Position numbers and translations under genes: made by a program. From Rhizobium rhizogenes NBRC 13257 (GTDB lineage: Bacteria > Pseudomonadota > Alphaproteobacteria > Rhizobiales > Rhizobiaceae), in contig NZ_BAYX01000027.1 in NCBI RefSeq assembly GCF_000696095.1, forward strand, positions 1-57,670: DNA of 57,670 nucleotides. Direction: 5' to 3'. How positions within the stretch are numbered: the stretch's first letter is position 1; each line of letters starts with the position of its first letter. Positions 16,130-25,658 of the stretch are shown here, one piece after another. The notes beneath the pieces are model-generated. The model saw only the letters and a program-made list of their open reading frames with translations. It was not told the DNA's origin and made no database searches.

Positions 16130-17917
16130 TCAGAAGTCTTCCCAATCTGACTGGGTCGCAAGCGCAGATGAGCCGCGCGATACAGAGAGCAAGGGCCGTT
16201 GTCGGTTGGGCCTTGCTGCTACCGGTTCGACAATCTGCTGTCTATTCTGCTTCGATGATGTCGCAGGTCTCGACGCCTCATCAAACCGGAATTGGCCAAG
16301 CAATTCAAACAGAGCGGCCGCCTCGCGTGCCAGACCATGGCTGGCGGCAGTCTGTTCCTCGACCATGGCCGCATTTTGCTGGGTCCCCTGATCCACCGTA
16401 TTGATGGCCTGGTTGATTTCACTGAGCGCGGTCGATTGTTCACGGGCGGAATCAACAATTGCTGATACGTTCGTATTGATTTCGTGCACCTGGCTGGCAA
16501 TTTCCTGCAAAGCGGAGCCAGCATTTGTCACGAGCGCCACTCCGCTTGCGACATGAGTGCCTGACGCAGTAATCAGGGTTTTGATTTCTTTCGCCGCTTT
16601 CGCCGACCGCTGCGCCAGTTCACGCACTTCCTGAGCGACCACGGCAAATCCCTTGCCCGCGTCGCCCGCGCGTGCAGCCTCGACCCCAGCATTAAGAGCC
16701 AGAAGGTTGGTCTGAAACGCGATCTCGTCGATGACGCCGATAATGCTTGAGATTTCTCGCGATGAGCTTTCGATCTGGCCCATGGCGCCAATCGCATCCC
16801 GCACGACATTGCCGGAATGCTCCGCGTCACCTTTTGTTCGGGCGACGAGTTTTCCGGCCTCCTCGGCCCGGCGGCTCGAATCCTTGACGGTGGTGGTGAT
16901 TTGCTCCAAGGCAGCCGCTGTCTCTTCGACGGAAGCAGCCTGCCGTTCAGTCCTTTTTGCCAGGTCGTCGGCTGCAGTACGGATCTCGTTCGATCCCGCC
17001 GAAATAGCCCGGGCATTCTCGGCAACGGTTGCCATAGCGCTCATAAGCTTATCTGAGGCGCTGTTAAAATCAGTGCGAAGTCGTTCCAGCGATGGAATGA
17101 AAGGCTTTTCAATCCGTTGTGACAGATCGCCGTCTGCGAGGTTCGTCAGGCAACGCGCAAGCTGATCGACGTTTTCCACTCGCGCCGTGACGTCGGTTGC
17201 GAATTTCACGACCTTGAACACCTTACCGTTCAGATCAAAGATTGGGTTGTAAGAGGCCTGGATGAAGACTTTGCGGCCACCCTTGCCGAGCCGCATGAAT
17301 TCATCTGCAACGAGTTCACCGCCCGAAAGCTTTTTCCAGAATTGCCGATAGGCGTCCGACCCGACATAGTTGGTCTCACAGAACATCGAGTGATGTTTGC
17401 CCCGGATCTCTGCAAGAGTGTAACCAAGGGCGGTGAGAAAGTTGTCATTCGCTGTCAGCACTTCACCGGCAGGCGTAAATTCGATGATGGCCTGGGCACG
17501 CCCGAGCGCTTCGATCTTGCCCGCATCTTCAGCCGCTTTGAGCCTCTGTGCTGTAATATCGGTTGCTATCTTGATGACCTTCACCGGCTTTCCACGCCGG
17601 AATACCGGATTGTAAGAAGCTTCGATCCAGACTTCCTTGCCACCCTTGCCGATCCGTTTGTACTGACGTTGATCGAAGTTTCCAGCCGACAGCTTTGCCC
17701 AGAAGGCTTTGTAGTCTTGTGACGAGGCGTATTCCGGTTCAACGAAAATGCTGTGATGTTTTCCGATGATTTCTGGCAGATCATAGCCTAATGCCCTACA
17801 GAAAATTTCGTTTGCAGCCAAGATCCTGCCAGACAAGTCGAACTCGATCATGGCTTGGGATTTTGAAAGCGCTGCGAGTACTGCAATAGCATTGTTGCCG
17901 CGACCTATAATACTCAT
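16130..17917 (-). CDS. Cytosolic PAS-PAS methyl-accepting chemotaxis protein
   Basis: Chemoreceptor of 595 aa without any membrane segment, so it should act in the cytoplasm. Two PAS/PAC modules (about residues 15-125 and 135-245) are near-copies of each other: both have YNP(V/I)F and GKHHS(I/M)F. A HAMP-like DGDLSQRIEKPF stretch follows, then the signalling coiled coil with the conserved hairpin IAFQTNLLALNAGVEAARAG. The protein ends in SDWEDF, which resembles the C-terminal WxxF tether for CheR/CheB. PAS domains of this type can bind haem or flavin, so energy or redox taxis is possible. It lies between the two catabolic operons, facing the kinase gene. Confidence 0.93.
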   Translation of the reverse strand: MSIIGRGNNAIAVLAALSKSQAMIEFDLSGRILAANEIFCRALGYDLPEIIGKHHSIFVEPEYASSQDYKAFWAKLSAGNFDQRQYKRIGKGGKEVWIEASYNPVFRRGKPVKVIKIATDITAQRLKAAEDAGKIEALGRAQAIIEFTPAGEVLTANDNFLTALGYTLAEIRGKHHSMFCETNYVGSDAYRQFWKKLSGGELVADEFMRLGKGGRKVFIQASYNPIFDLNGKVFKVVKFATDVTARVENVDQLARCLTNLADGDLSQRIEKPFIPSLERLRTDFNSASDKLMSAMATVAENARAISAGSNEIRTAADDLAKRTERQAASVEETAAALEQITTTVKDSSRRAEEAGKLVARTKGDAEHSGNVVRDAIGAMGQIESSSREISSIIGVIDEIAFQTNLLALNAGVEAARAGDAGKGFAVVAQEVRELAQRSAKAAKEIKTLITASGTHVASGVALVTNAGSALQEIASQVHEINTNVSAIVDSAREQSTALSEINQAINTVDQGTQQNAAMVEEQTAASHGLAREAAALFELLGQFRFDEASRPATSSKQNRQQIVEPVAARPNRQRPLLSVSRGSSALATQSDWEDF

Positions 17918-18513
17918 GCCTGATCCCTCGAAGATTGTTCCGGTTTCCTGCAGTGCAAATAATCATCAATACTCCATCTAATACTTTAATTATTATTTAA
18001 CTATAAATTATACTTTACTTATATAATCTTTAGTTGAACTTCTAAGGGTGTCATGTCTGGATCGGCATGGCTTCGGCCAATGTCTCGGCGCCATTTAGGG
18101 GGAAGCGTGCGAAAACCCATCGAGGCTCGCAGCGACGGTATTCGCGCGGCATCAAGAAGCCGAATATACGTCAGCAGTTGTGACCTAACATCCTGATCTC
18201 GCCAAACCCGTTGCAATCGGGCGAGGTCCATATACATCCAGAGAGGCCATGGCCTGAAGTTTGGCACAGTTAGGCAGCAATCCAGTTGGCTAACGGTTTC
18301 GCTGAGGGAACTGATTTAATTGTCGCCCCTTAGCCTCGGCGCCGTCCGTCCTGAAGGCGCGATATGATACGGGAGGATACATCTAGAATGCAGGGGTGGT
18401 CAGCACGATGGTCCCTCGACAGCGCTGGTTGATCCAGCCGACGAAGGTCAGCACTGTGTTGTCTATGTGGCGACTGGCCAATGGCACAAAATGTTCCGCC
18501 GGCCAGGGCGTTG
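17918..18513. other. Intergenic region, no recognisable gene
   Basis: About 600 bases between the chemoreceptor start and the XDH stop. The first 110 bases are very AT-rich and should hold the chemoreceptor promoter. An 82-codon minus-strand frame at 18019-18267 matches nothing I know and has no clear ribosome site. The stretch 18360-18500 on the minus strand reads for some 20 codons like a protein end (FVGWINQRC) but is not a complete gene. Confidence 0.5.
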
Positions 18514-21500
18514 TTAGCTTGCCAGTTCGCTCCACATGACATCGCAGGCGTTTCGTACCTCCTGCACTGTGGCCGGCGCGCGCAGATTGAACAGCGCGCT
18601 GTGTTTGCGTTCCAATCGCGATGCCCTGATTGCATCCTTGATCGCGAAAAACACCGAGTTTGCCAGCACCAGAGGCGGCTCCCCCACTTCCTTGGCGGAA
18701 AAGACACCTTGGTCGTCCGGAGGGATGTTGACCACGGAGGGATCGTTTCGCGGAAAAAGCGACACATTGAACTCAAGAGGAATCGTGACATGCGCAGGGA
18801 TTTTATAGCGCCAGGTGTTGGTGGTGTTTAGATGACCTTTTTCATTTGGGCCGGTGTCGTCCATCTGGGTCACGAGATTTTCGGTTAGAAGGAAGCCGAT
18901 CCCCTGGACGAAGGCCCCTTCGACCTGTCCAACATCAAGGGCGGGATTAAGGCTCCAGCCCACGTCGTAGACTAGGTCGGAACGCAGGATGGTTGTCTCG
19001 CCCGTCAGGATGTCCACCTCGACCACCGAACAGGCAGCAGAATAGGTGAAGCCGACAAATTGGTTCTGCACGTCGGTTACAGTGGAAACGTGGGCTCTCG
19101 TGATGCCGGGTATATCGTTCTGCTCATCCGGTTGCTTGAACCGCAAGACTGGCATGTCGAACTCGCCGTGCTCGATATTGGCGTTGAACGTGGCGGTCAG
19201 CGGCAGTCGGTTCGCATATGCCAAATTGATAAGGTTCTGCCAGATCAATTTGTACCCTTGCGCTGTCTTCACCAGCGTATTCCAACCGTCCTGTCCGTAG
19301 TTCCAGAAATCGACGCCGTTATCCTTACACCAGTCGTTTCCGTTGTCCTTGAGCAGTTGATATCCGAATTCGTGGAGCTGCTGCCTTAGTTGCTCGCAGG
19401 TACGTTTTACGGCTTCAGCGCTATAGGGAGTGCCGGTAGACGCACCACTGCTGCTCGTATTGGGGGTCGTATCTGTTTGGGGAGACTCTACATGGACGAG
19501 CGTTTGAGGAATATTGAGCACGTAGGCTGCAACCTGCCTTATCTGTGTGAGTAGCCCCTGTCCCATATCGACGCCGCCCTGGTGAACGACGACCGAACCG
19601 TCCGCCTGGTTGACGACAACAATGGCTGAAGATTGCTTCAGCTGCTCGAAGTTATATCCGGATCCATACTTGACCGGGATCAGCGCGATACCCCGTTTGC
19701 GCCATTTGTGCTGCCCGTTAAACGCTTGGACCTTCGCAAGCTGGTCGTCGAAGTTGGCTTTCTGCTTCAGGTAGCGCCAAACCTCGCTCATATAGCAGGC
19801 CGTCAGTGTCTGGCCGTAGGGCGTCACATCACCGCGTTGATAGAAGTTTTTCTCGCGCAGATCCTCGGCGCGCATATTCAGGGCGGCCGCGGCATCATCG
19901 ATCAGATTTTCGACGATGTTTGTAGCCTGGATGTCGCCAAAGGCTCGCATCGCAGTGTTGGGAGAAGTGTTAGTCCTGCAGACATCGATCTGACTGAGGA
20001 AATTGTCGATCATATATGCGTTATCGATACGGGTCTGAATGCAATTGGTGACAATAAAGGAACAATCGTAATAGGCACCGCCATCGGCCCACATCGCCAA
20101 CTGCATGCCTTTGATGACGCCCTTGTCTTCTGATCGCACCGATCCGTCGTCTACTGCAATTTCTCCGACTCCATAGAGTGCATGCCGCTTGCCGATCATG
20201 GCCGTGTCTTCATCGCGAGGCATCGCAAGGCGCACCGGAGCGTCCACTACCACTGCGGCAACGGCAGTCGGTCCTGTAGTAAAGCGAGCCTGCTCGGTCT
20301 TGCCTCCGAACGCGCCGCCCAGCAATCGGGTCTGAATCTTGACCTTATTGTATTGCTTCCCGAGAGTTGACGAGACAGTCTGATGCATCTCCATCGGGCT
20401 CTGAGTGGAAGAGTTGACGACGATGCGACCTTCATCCGCAGGAACGGCGAGGCAGGCCTGCGTTTCCATATAAAAATGTGCCTGGCCGCCGGTTTTCTGG
20501 TTGTTGACGAGATGGATACAGTTCGACCCATCAATGGTTTTGGTGTCGGTCGTAGGGACGGCATCGAAATCGGCGGGGGCAGCCGGAGGCCCCGCCCAGT
20601 CCATGCGGCTCCGAAGACGCCTGATTTGCCAGATATGGCAGAGATAGGGGACCGCCATCGGCGTATCAGGGAAGATGCTTCCCTTCTGAATTGCGTCCTC
20701 GAGAGTCAGGATGGGATCTTGCCAGCTTGAGTCCCACGCTCCACCCCAGTCGATCGGCTTGTAGGCCAGACACTTCGCCGAGACATATTCAGCGATCAGG
20801 TTCGCATCCTGTTCGGTATCGGCAAGGATAAGTGCGATGGCCTGACCTGCGTAGAGCACCTTGTCCACCGCAAACAATGGCTGATCGGCGCCCATGCCTT
20901 GGAAGTTGGCTGATTGCACTGGGACGTCCGCGTAGGTTATCAGTCGTCGGAAAGCCGGGAACGTTGTCGCCAATTGATCGCTCAGCTCGTCGGCGGCAAC
21001 CGCCGCGGTGGCCCACCGAAAGTTGAATTCTGCCAAGGCATTCCGGCTTTGAACAAAAGCAGCGTGCAGGGTGCCCTGAGGATATGCCAGCTCATGCGTA
21101 TAGTGGGTTCGCCCGGAACATTGTTCGAGCGCCGTAGCTTTGATGTAAGGCTGACCCACAGGGGCTTTATAGTCCTGGGCCGCATAGTCCTGATGCCCGC
21201 TACTGACAGGCCAAGTCCCCCACGTGATCTCTCCGGCCGATGCGAGCTCAGGGGGAACTGAGGTTCCTAATTTGGACAACAGCGCAATGCCCGCCTTGAA
21301 TAACATGCCCGCAATGAGCTGCGCTTTATATTCTATTGTAAAACCTTCGTCCGTCGTGGCTTGCATTCTGCCCTGGGATGCCAGCTGGAGAGCGCTTACG
21401 GCTGCGCCATATAAATTCGTGCATGCAGTCGAAAGGGTTTGCAGGTTAAGACCTGTCTGGCCCGAAAACGGACTGAAAACGCTTGAATCGGGCGTCCAGA

Positions 21501-23013
21501 TGGCGCCGGTGACCCCGCCAAAATAGGCATAGGTATTTATATTCAAAGAAAAGACGTCCCAGTCGAATGCAATGCTGGAATTTATAATGGAGTGGGAATT
21601 GACTTCTCGCAGTGCGGTTTTTTGAGCGACACAGAAGTGTCGATCACCATAGGAAAGCGCTAGCGGAACGGTGAGGCCCGAAATAATAAGATCGTCCGCA
21701 GACAGCCGCCCGTTTGCGACATCATCAAAGACGTTCTTTAGAACAGTGCCCGGACTCGATACCCAGTTGCTGCCGCTAAGGTTGCTGATGTCAATGCTGG
21801 AATTGTAATAGACGGCGGTTGCCAGGTCGGAGGGAAATGGATCTCCGGTGCCGTTTGCGATGTGATGCAGATAAAGCATCAGATTCCCGCCAATGGTCGC
21901 TGCGTTGCGCACGATGCGCCCCGCTGTCCGTTTCAACATGTACATGAGAGGATCGCTGAGGGCGTCGTCCGACCTGCCCGCCCCGTCGTAGATCGTCTGG
22001 ATGGCATCAATGGCCTGACTGTATGTGGCCCCAGCAGGGATATACAGATAGTTGCTCCGGTTGGCGATGTCGCCGTGCAGTTCCGCAACGCCAGCCAAAT
22101 CTATGAAAGCGTCCACCTCAGCGAACTCACTTTTGTAGATGCCATACGATGTGCCTCCATGGACGAGGCGGAAATTCTTTCCCTGGTTCCTCAAAGTAAG
22201 GTCGATGGTCTCGGCGTCGGCGATGTTTGAAGGTGCGAACCATTCGATGCCAGTTCCCTGCATCCATAGAGGCGGCCCGGACAAGGGTGTCCCCGGATCC
22301 GGAAGGGTCATGGTCTTAGGCACGTTGCTCAGTGGGTGGTCCTGGAGGCATTTCATGCGGTTTTCATCGTCCGCTGCGCTCCAATCGCTTGCCCATGTTT
22401 CCATTGCGGTGAGGATCGGTCTGTATCCGGTGCATCTGCACAGATTTCCATCGAAGATCCCCTCGATCTCCTTTTTTGTCGCCTGCGGATGGTTGGCGAT
22501 GAACTCGGACATGTTCATCACGAAGCCGACGCTGCAATAGCCGCATTGACTGCCATTGTTCGTCGCGAGCGAATAAGCGACTGGATTGACATGCGATCCA
22601 TCCGGCAAGACGTAGGCACCTACCGTCTTCACTTCTTCGAGGAGGTTGAGAGGCAAAGGCGCATTGACTGGCGGTGCGAAGCGAGAGGCCGTTGGATGAT
22701 GCGCCGGATAGACCGCGATGTCGGTGGGCAATCCGCCTGTTCCTTCGATCGTCGTGATCGCCATTCCGTTCAGTGAGCAAAGTCTGCGAAGACAGGAATT
22801 GATGGCGCGGCTTCTCGTCTGCCCGTTCGGCCAATCCGACAGAATGACCGTGCAGCCGCCGCATCCTCCTTGTCCGCATGGTTTCTTGGTGCCGGTGAGC
22901 CGTACCTCGGGCGAGCGTAGATAGTCGACGAGCAGGGCAGACGGCGATGGATTTTCGATCACCACCGTCTCGCCATTAAGATAGAATTGCAAAGTGGAAT
23001 TCGGGTTCGGCAT
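18514..23013 (-). CDS. Single-chain xanthine dehydrogenase-like molybdoenzyme
   Basis: Molybdenum hydroxylase, 1499 aa, with all three parts in one chain, as in animal xanthine dehydrogenase. Residues 1-75 form the plant-type 2Fe-2S domain (CGQGGCGGC), residues 120-215 the second 2Fe-2S domain (SQCGYCSVGF, GNLCRCTGYRP), about 250-520 the FAD domain (RNAATIGGNL), and the rest the molybdopterin domain. The latter keeps LLGGAFGGKTE with the Glu that contacts purines, an Arg in AMRAFGD, GVDMGQGL, and the catalytic Glu in KEVGEPPLVLANSVFFAI. Proteobacterial enzymes are more often split into two or three subunits. No xdhC-type insertion chaperone is seen here. The downstream position in a nucleoside operon suggests hypoxanthine/xanthine oxidation, though other N-heterocycles or aldehydes are possible. 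Confidence 0.9.
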   Translation of the reverse strand: MPNPNSTLQFYLNGETVVIENPSPSALLVDYLRSPEVRLTGTKKPCGQGGCGGCTVILSDWPNGQTRSRAINSCLRRLCSLNGMAITTIEGTGGLPTDIAVYPAHHPTASRFAPPVNAPLPLNLLEEVKTVGAYVLPDGSHVNPVAYSLATNNGSQCGYCSVGFVMNMSEFIANHPQATKKEIEGIFDGNLCRCTGYRPILTAMETWASDWSAADDENRMKCLQDHPLSNVPKTMTLPDPGTPLSGPPLWMQGTGIEWFAPSNIADAETIDLTLRNQGKNFRLVHGGTSYGIYKSEFAEVDAFIDLAGVAELHGDIANRSNYLYIPAGATYSQAIDAIQTIYDGAGRSDDALSDPLMYMLKRTAGRIVRNAATIGGNLMLYLHHIANGTGDPFPSDLATAVYYNSSIDISNLSGSNWVSSPGTVLKNVFDDVANGRLSADDLIISGLTVPLALSYGDRHFCVAQKTALREVNSHSIINSSIAFDWDVFSLNINTYAYFGGVTGAIWTPDSSVFSPFSGQTGLNLQTLSTACTNLYGAAVSALQLASQGRMQATTDEGFTIEYKAQLIAGMLFKAGIALLSKLGTSVPPELASAGEITWGTWPVSSGHQDYAAQDYKAPVGQPYIKATALEQCSGRTHYTHELAYPQGTLHAAFVQSRNALAEFNFRWATAAVAADELSDQLATTFPAFRRLITYADVPVQSANFQGMGADQPLFAVDKVLYAGQAIALILADTEQDANLIAEYVSAKCLAYKPIDWGGAWDSSWQDPILTLEDAIQKGSIFPDTPMAVPYLCHIWQIRRLRSRMDWAGPPAAPADFDAVPTTDTKTIDGSNCIHLVNNQKTGGQAHFYMETQACLAVPADEGRIVVNSSTQSPMEMHQTVSSTLGKQYNKVKIQTRLLGGAFGGKTEQARFTTGPTAVAAVVVDAPVRLAMPRDEDTAMIGKRHALYGVGEIAVDDGSVRSEDKGVIKGMQLAMWADGGAYYDCSFIVTNCIQTRIDNAYMIDNFLSQIDVCRTNTSPNTAMRAFGDIQATNIVENLIDDAAAALNMRAEDLREKNFYQRGDVTPYGQTLTACYMSEVWRYLKQKANFDDQLAKVQAFNGQHKWRKRGIALIPVKYGSGYNFEQLKQSSAIVVVNQADGSVVVHQGGVDMGQGLLTQIRQVAAYVLNIPQTLVHVESPQTDTTPNTSSSGASTGTPYSAEAVKRTCEQLRQQLHEFGYQLLKDNGNDWCKDNGVDFWNYGQDGWNTLVKTAQGYKLIWQNLINLAYANRLPLTATFNANIEHGEFDMPVLRFKQPDEQNDIPGITRAHVSTVTDVQNQFVGFTYSAACSVVEVDILTGETTILRSDLVYDVGWSLNPALDVGQVEGAFVQGIGFLLTENLVTQMDDTGPNEKGHLNTTNTWRYKIPAHVTIPLEFNVSLFPRNDPSVVNIPPDDQGVFSAKEVGEPPLVLANSVFFAIKDAIRASRLERKHSALFNLRAPATVQEVRNACDVMWSELAS

Positions 23014-23178
23014 TTGCTATCTCCTGGCTGATTTCGACGATTGGACGGCTATTCAGGCCGCGACTACGAATTTTCCTCAAATCATATTGGTTGTGACACA
23101 GCCTTCGACAGGCGCGGCCGTTCAAGTCCGAGATCTGCCATAAACTTTCCGCGTAAGCAGAAAGACGTCGAGCGTCCG

Positions 23179-23784
23179 TCAGTTCAGCGGTATGGCGTTC
23201 TGATGCTTGCCCTGTTGGTAAAGCGTTGACAGAGAAGCGTATTCGTCTGCTATTGCCGTCGCACGCGCTTCAAAATGCGAGCGAACCGTTTTGTCCGAAA
23301 CGGCGATCATGTCGCGAATAAACCGGCTCTGCCAGAAGGCGTTCTTGCGCCGGTATTTTCCGGGATTTAATCCAAAAACCTCTTTCAAGATCTTCAAGTC
23401 ATGTGGAATGCCAAAAGCATCGCGAGAATCCTCGTGCGTGAAAAACGAATAGAAGTTATCGAACCCCGCCCAGGTGATCGCCGAAAGACACATGGGACAA
23501 GGCTCATGCGTGGACAGGAAGATCAGATCCTTGGTGGAGGGTCTTCCCAGTGGCTGCTGTTCGAAAAACCGCTTGAGGGCATGAATCTCGCCGTGCCAGA
23601 GCGGATTTTCCGTCTCATTGTTCGTTTCCGCCAGGACGACGGAGAAGTCGTCTTTTCTTAACAAGGCGGCCCCGAAGATCTTGTTGCCGCGCGATACGCC
23701 TTTGCGTGTCAGTGGCAGGATATGGGCCTCCAATACGGCCAGAAGAGCGTTCAAAAGCAGGTTATCATCTCTTGGGTCATTCAT
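23179..23784 (-). CDS. Cytidine/guanine-deaminase-fold nucleobase deaminase
   Basis: Zinc deaminase of the CMP/dCMP deaminase fold, 201 aa. The zinc site is HGE in WHGEIHAL (most relatives have HAE) and PCPMC in THEPCPMCLSAI. I start at the ATG 23784 (MNDPRDD), 15 bases after the nucleoside hydrolase gene; the longer frame to 23901 overlaps that gene and has no similarity. The 60-residue C-terminal extension with FIRDMIAVSD is longer than in minimal guanine deaminases. Guanine, adenine or cytosine-type bases are all possible substrates; the adjacent hydrolase and XDH make guanine or a related purine likely (inference). Confidence 0.85.
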   Translation of the reverse strand: MNDPRDDNLLLNALLAVLEAHILPLTRKGVSRGNKIFGAALLRKDDFSVVLAETNNETENPLWHGEIHALKRFFEQQPLGRPSTKDLIFLSTHEPCPMCLSAITWAGFDNFYSFFTHEDSRDAFGIPHDLKILKEVFGLNPGKYRRKNAFWQSRFIRDMIAVSDKTVRSHFEARATAIADEYASLSTLYQQGKHQNAIPLN

Positions 23785-23798
23785 CGCTTGCGGCCCCG

Positions 23799-24806
23799 TC
23801 ACGATGCCAGAAGGCAGGGAATATGCGTTCCGACCAACATGCCAAGGACGCGATTGGCGTCCACGCTGATTGCTACCTTCTGATCGGGAGCCATATCCCA
23901 TTCGCCGGGTGGATAGAGGGTGCCCCAGTCGCGTTGAATTGTTTGCCCGATCGCGACCCCTTCCGTTGCGACGCGGATCGGCCCCGAGCGCACCTGGAAC
24001 AGCGCCGGATCGACCACATAGACCGCTGCGGTGGCATCATGAACGTAGTAGCCGTCGATTCCGAACTGGGCGTGAAATGCGCGATATCCTCTGGACGTTT
24101 CGACGATAAATCGTCCCGCCTCACCACCGTAGGCCGCTAGACGACTTAGTTCTGCCGGTCCCATGACAACCTGCCGCGTGACATCAAGGCCAATTGCGGT
24201 CACGGGCCAGCTGGCACCAAACACCTCGTCGGCCGCCAGGGGGTCTCCGATCATGTTTGCTTCGGCCACAGGCGTGACATTGCCGTTGTGTCCGGAGAGT
24301 GAAAATGCGCCGCCCATGACGACGACGTTCTTGATGAGGGAGGCGATGTCAGGAGCCTCCCGCAAGGCAAGTGCAAGGTTCGTCATCCGTCCGACAGCCA
24401 GGAGAGTCACTTCGCCGGGATTTGCCCGCACGGTGTCGATGATGAATCTGTGCGCTGCGCGCGGATCCAGATCCGGCAGACCGGACTGGTCCAGAACAAT
24501 GTCTCCAATCCCGTTCTGGCCGTGGATATGAGTCGGAGGCAAGCTGATTTCGCCTGCGAGCGAAGCGCCGGCGCCGCGCGCAACCGGCGCGGAAATGGCG
24601 AAGCGTTTCTTCAGATAAAGGGCGTTACGCGTCACTGTGTCGATGTCGGCATTGCCGAAAACGGTGGTAATGCCAAGCAACGTCACGGACGGGTAGGCAT
24701 TGAGAAACAGAAGCGCTGCCGCATCGTCGACGCCGGGATCAGTGTCGAAGATGACATTGAGCGATCTGTTTCGGATGGGGTTTTCCGCGCTCCACATCCT
24801 CGTCAT
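23799..24806 (-). CDS. Inosine/uridine-preferring nucleoside hydrolase
   Basis: Ribonucleoside hydrolase, 335 aa, cutting the N-glycosidic bond with water. The calcium and ribose site DTDPGVDDA is near the start; VVMGGAF and EANMIGDPLAADEVF follow, and the late active-site region is YYVHDATAAVYV, where His and Asp contact base and metal. The ATG at 24806 overlaps the stop of the phosphorylase gene as ATGA; the longer frame upstream lies inside that gene. It supplies free bases to the deaminase and XDH encoded downstream. Confidence 0.92.
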   Translation of the reverse strand: MTRMWSAENPIRNRSLNVIFDTDPGVDDAAALLFLNAYPSVTLLGITTVFGNADIDTVTRNALYLKKRFAISAPVARGAGASLAGEISLPPTHIHGQNGIGDIVLDQSGLPDLDPRAAHRFIIDTVRANPGEVTLLAVGRMTNLALALREAPDIASLIKNVVVMGGAFSLSGHNGNVTPVAEANMIGDPLAADEVFGASWPVTAIGLDVTRQVVMGPAELSRLAAYGGEAGRFIVETSRGYRAFHAQFGIDGYYVHDATAAVYVVDPALFQVRSGPIRVATEGVAIGQTIQRDWGTLYPPGEWDMAPDQKVAISVDANRVLGMLVGTHIPCLLAS

Positions 24807-25636
24807 CCTTTCGTCAGAAGTGTCGGAAAGAAGTGTTTCTTGCCCGCTTCGGCCTTCTTTGCATCCCAGCCGGCGAGAATGACCACCGCGCGGCTCGCAA
24901 CGGCACAGCACCGCTTGATCGAGTCAGCGGAATCTTCGCGTTTGCGCGTGATGCGATTGGCGCCGACGGAGCAAATCATCCCGCCGCGAAACCCGAACAG
25001 TTGCGCCAGCGTAAATATGGTTGCTGCTTCCATCTCGAAGTTCGCGACCCTGGCCTTCTGCAGGTCATCGATGACATGGTCCATCTTCGACTGCCGAAAG
25101 CCGCCCGGCATGGGATTGACCTCTCCGGCATAAAAGCTGTCGACGCTGGCGGCGAGACCGAGATGGTAGCGTTCGCCCATATCTTCGGCCGCCTGGATCA
25201 ACGCCATCAACACTTCATGATCGGCGACGGCCGGATAGGATCTGTCGACATAGGCGTCGACCGTGCCCGAAAGCCGCAGAGCGCCGGTGGAGATTACCAG
25301 ATCGCCTGGTTCGATCTCCGGCTGAAGAGCTGCGCAGGAACCGACCCGGATAAAAGTGTCGGCGCCGCAATTCGAGAGCTCCACAACGGCGATGTCCGTC
25401 GAAGGGCCGCCGACACCATGGGAGCAGGCCGTAATATCGACCCCATCGAGCTTGCCGCGCGCCGTTCGGTACTCACGGAAATAGGCCACTTCCTCGTAGG
25501 AATCCCACGAACTTCCAACGACGGGCACGCGGCCGGGATCGCCGGGCGTAAGGACGTAGCGGGAAACATCGCCCGGCTTGATCCTCAGGTGCATCTGCAG
25601 GCCGCCAGGATGAATAGGTGTGTGCTGGATCGTCAT
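24803..25636 (-). CDS. Nucleoside phosphorylase (uridine phosphorylase-like)
   Basis: PNP/UDP family enzyme, 277 aa, that releases a base and ribose 1-phosphate. The phosphate loop is TPGDPGRV, with HGVGGPSTDI and FIRVGSCAAL in the middle, and ANFEMEAATIFTLAQLFG, the ribose and base pocket of uridine-phosphorylase-like members. It is translationally coupled to the nucleoside hydrolase gene, so two routes of glycosidic cleavage stand side by side. The exact base preference is not readable. Confidence 0.9.
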   Translation of the reverse strand: MTIQHTPIHPGGLQMHLRIKPGDVSRYVLTPGDPGRVPVVGSSWDSYEEVAYFREYRTARGKLDGVDITACSHGVGGPSTDIAVVELSNCGADTFIRVGSCAALQPEIEPGDLVISTGALRLSGTVDAYVDRSYPAVADHEVLMALIQAAEDMGERYHLGLAASVDSFYAGEVNPMPGGFRQSKMDHVIDDLQKARVANFEMEAATIFTLAQLFGFRGGMICSVGANRITRKREDSADSIKRCCAVASRAVVILAGWDAKKAEAGKKHFFPTLLTKG

Positions 25637-25658
25637 GGTTTCTTCCTCAGGTGCAGTA

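Noticed and set aside
18019..18267. 82-codon minus-strand frame
   Set aside because: No ribosome site and no recognisable similarity; kept only as a note in the intergenic entry.
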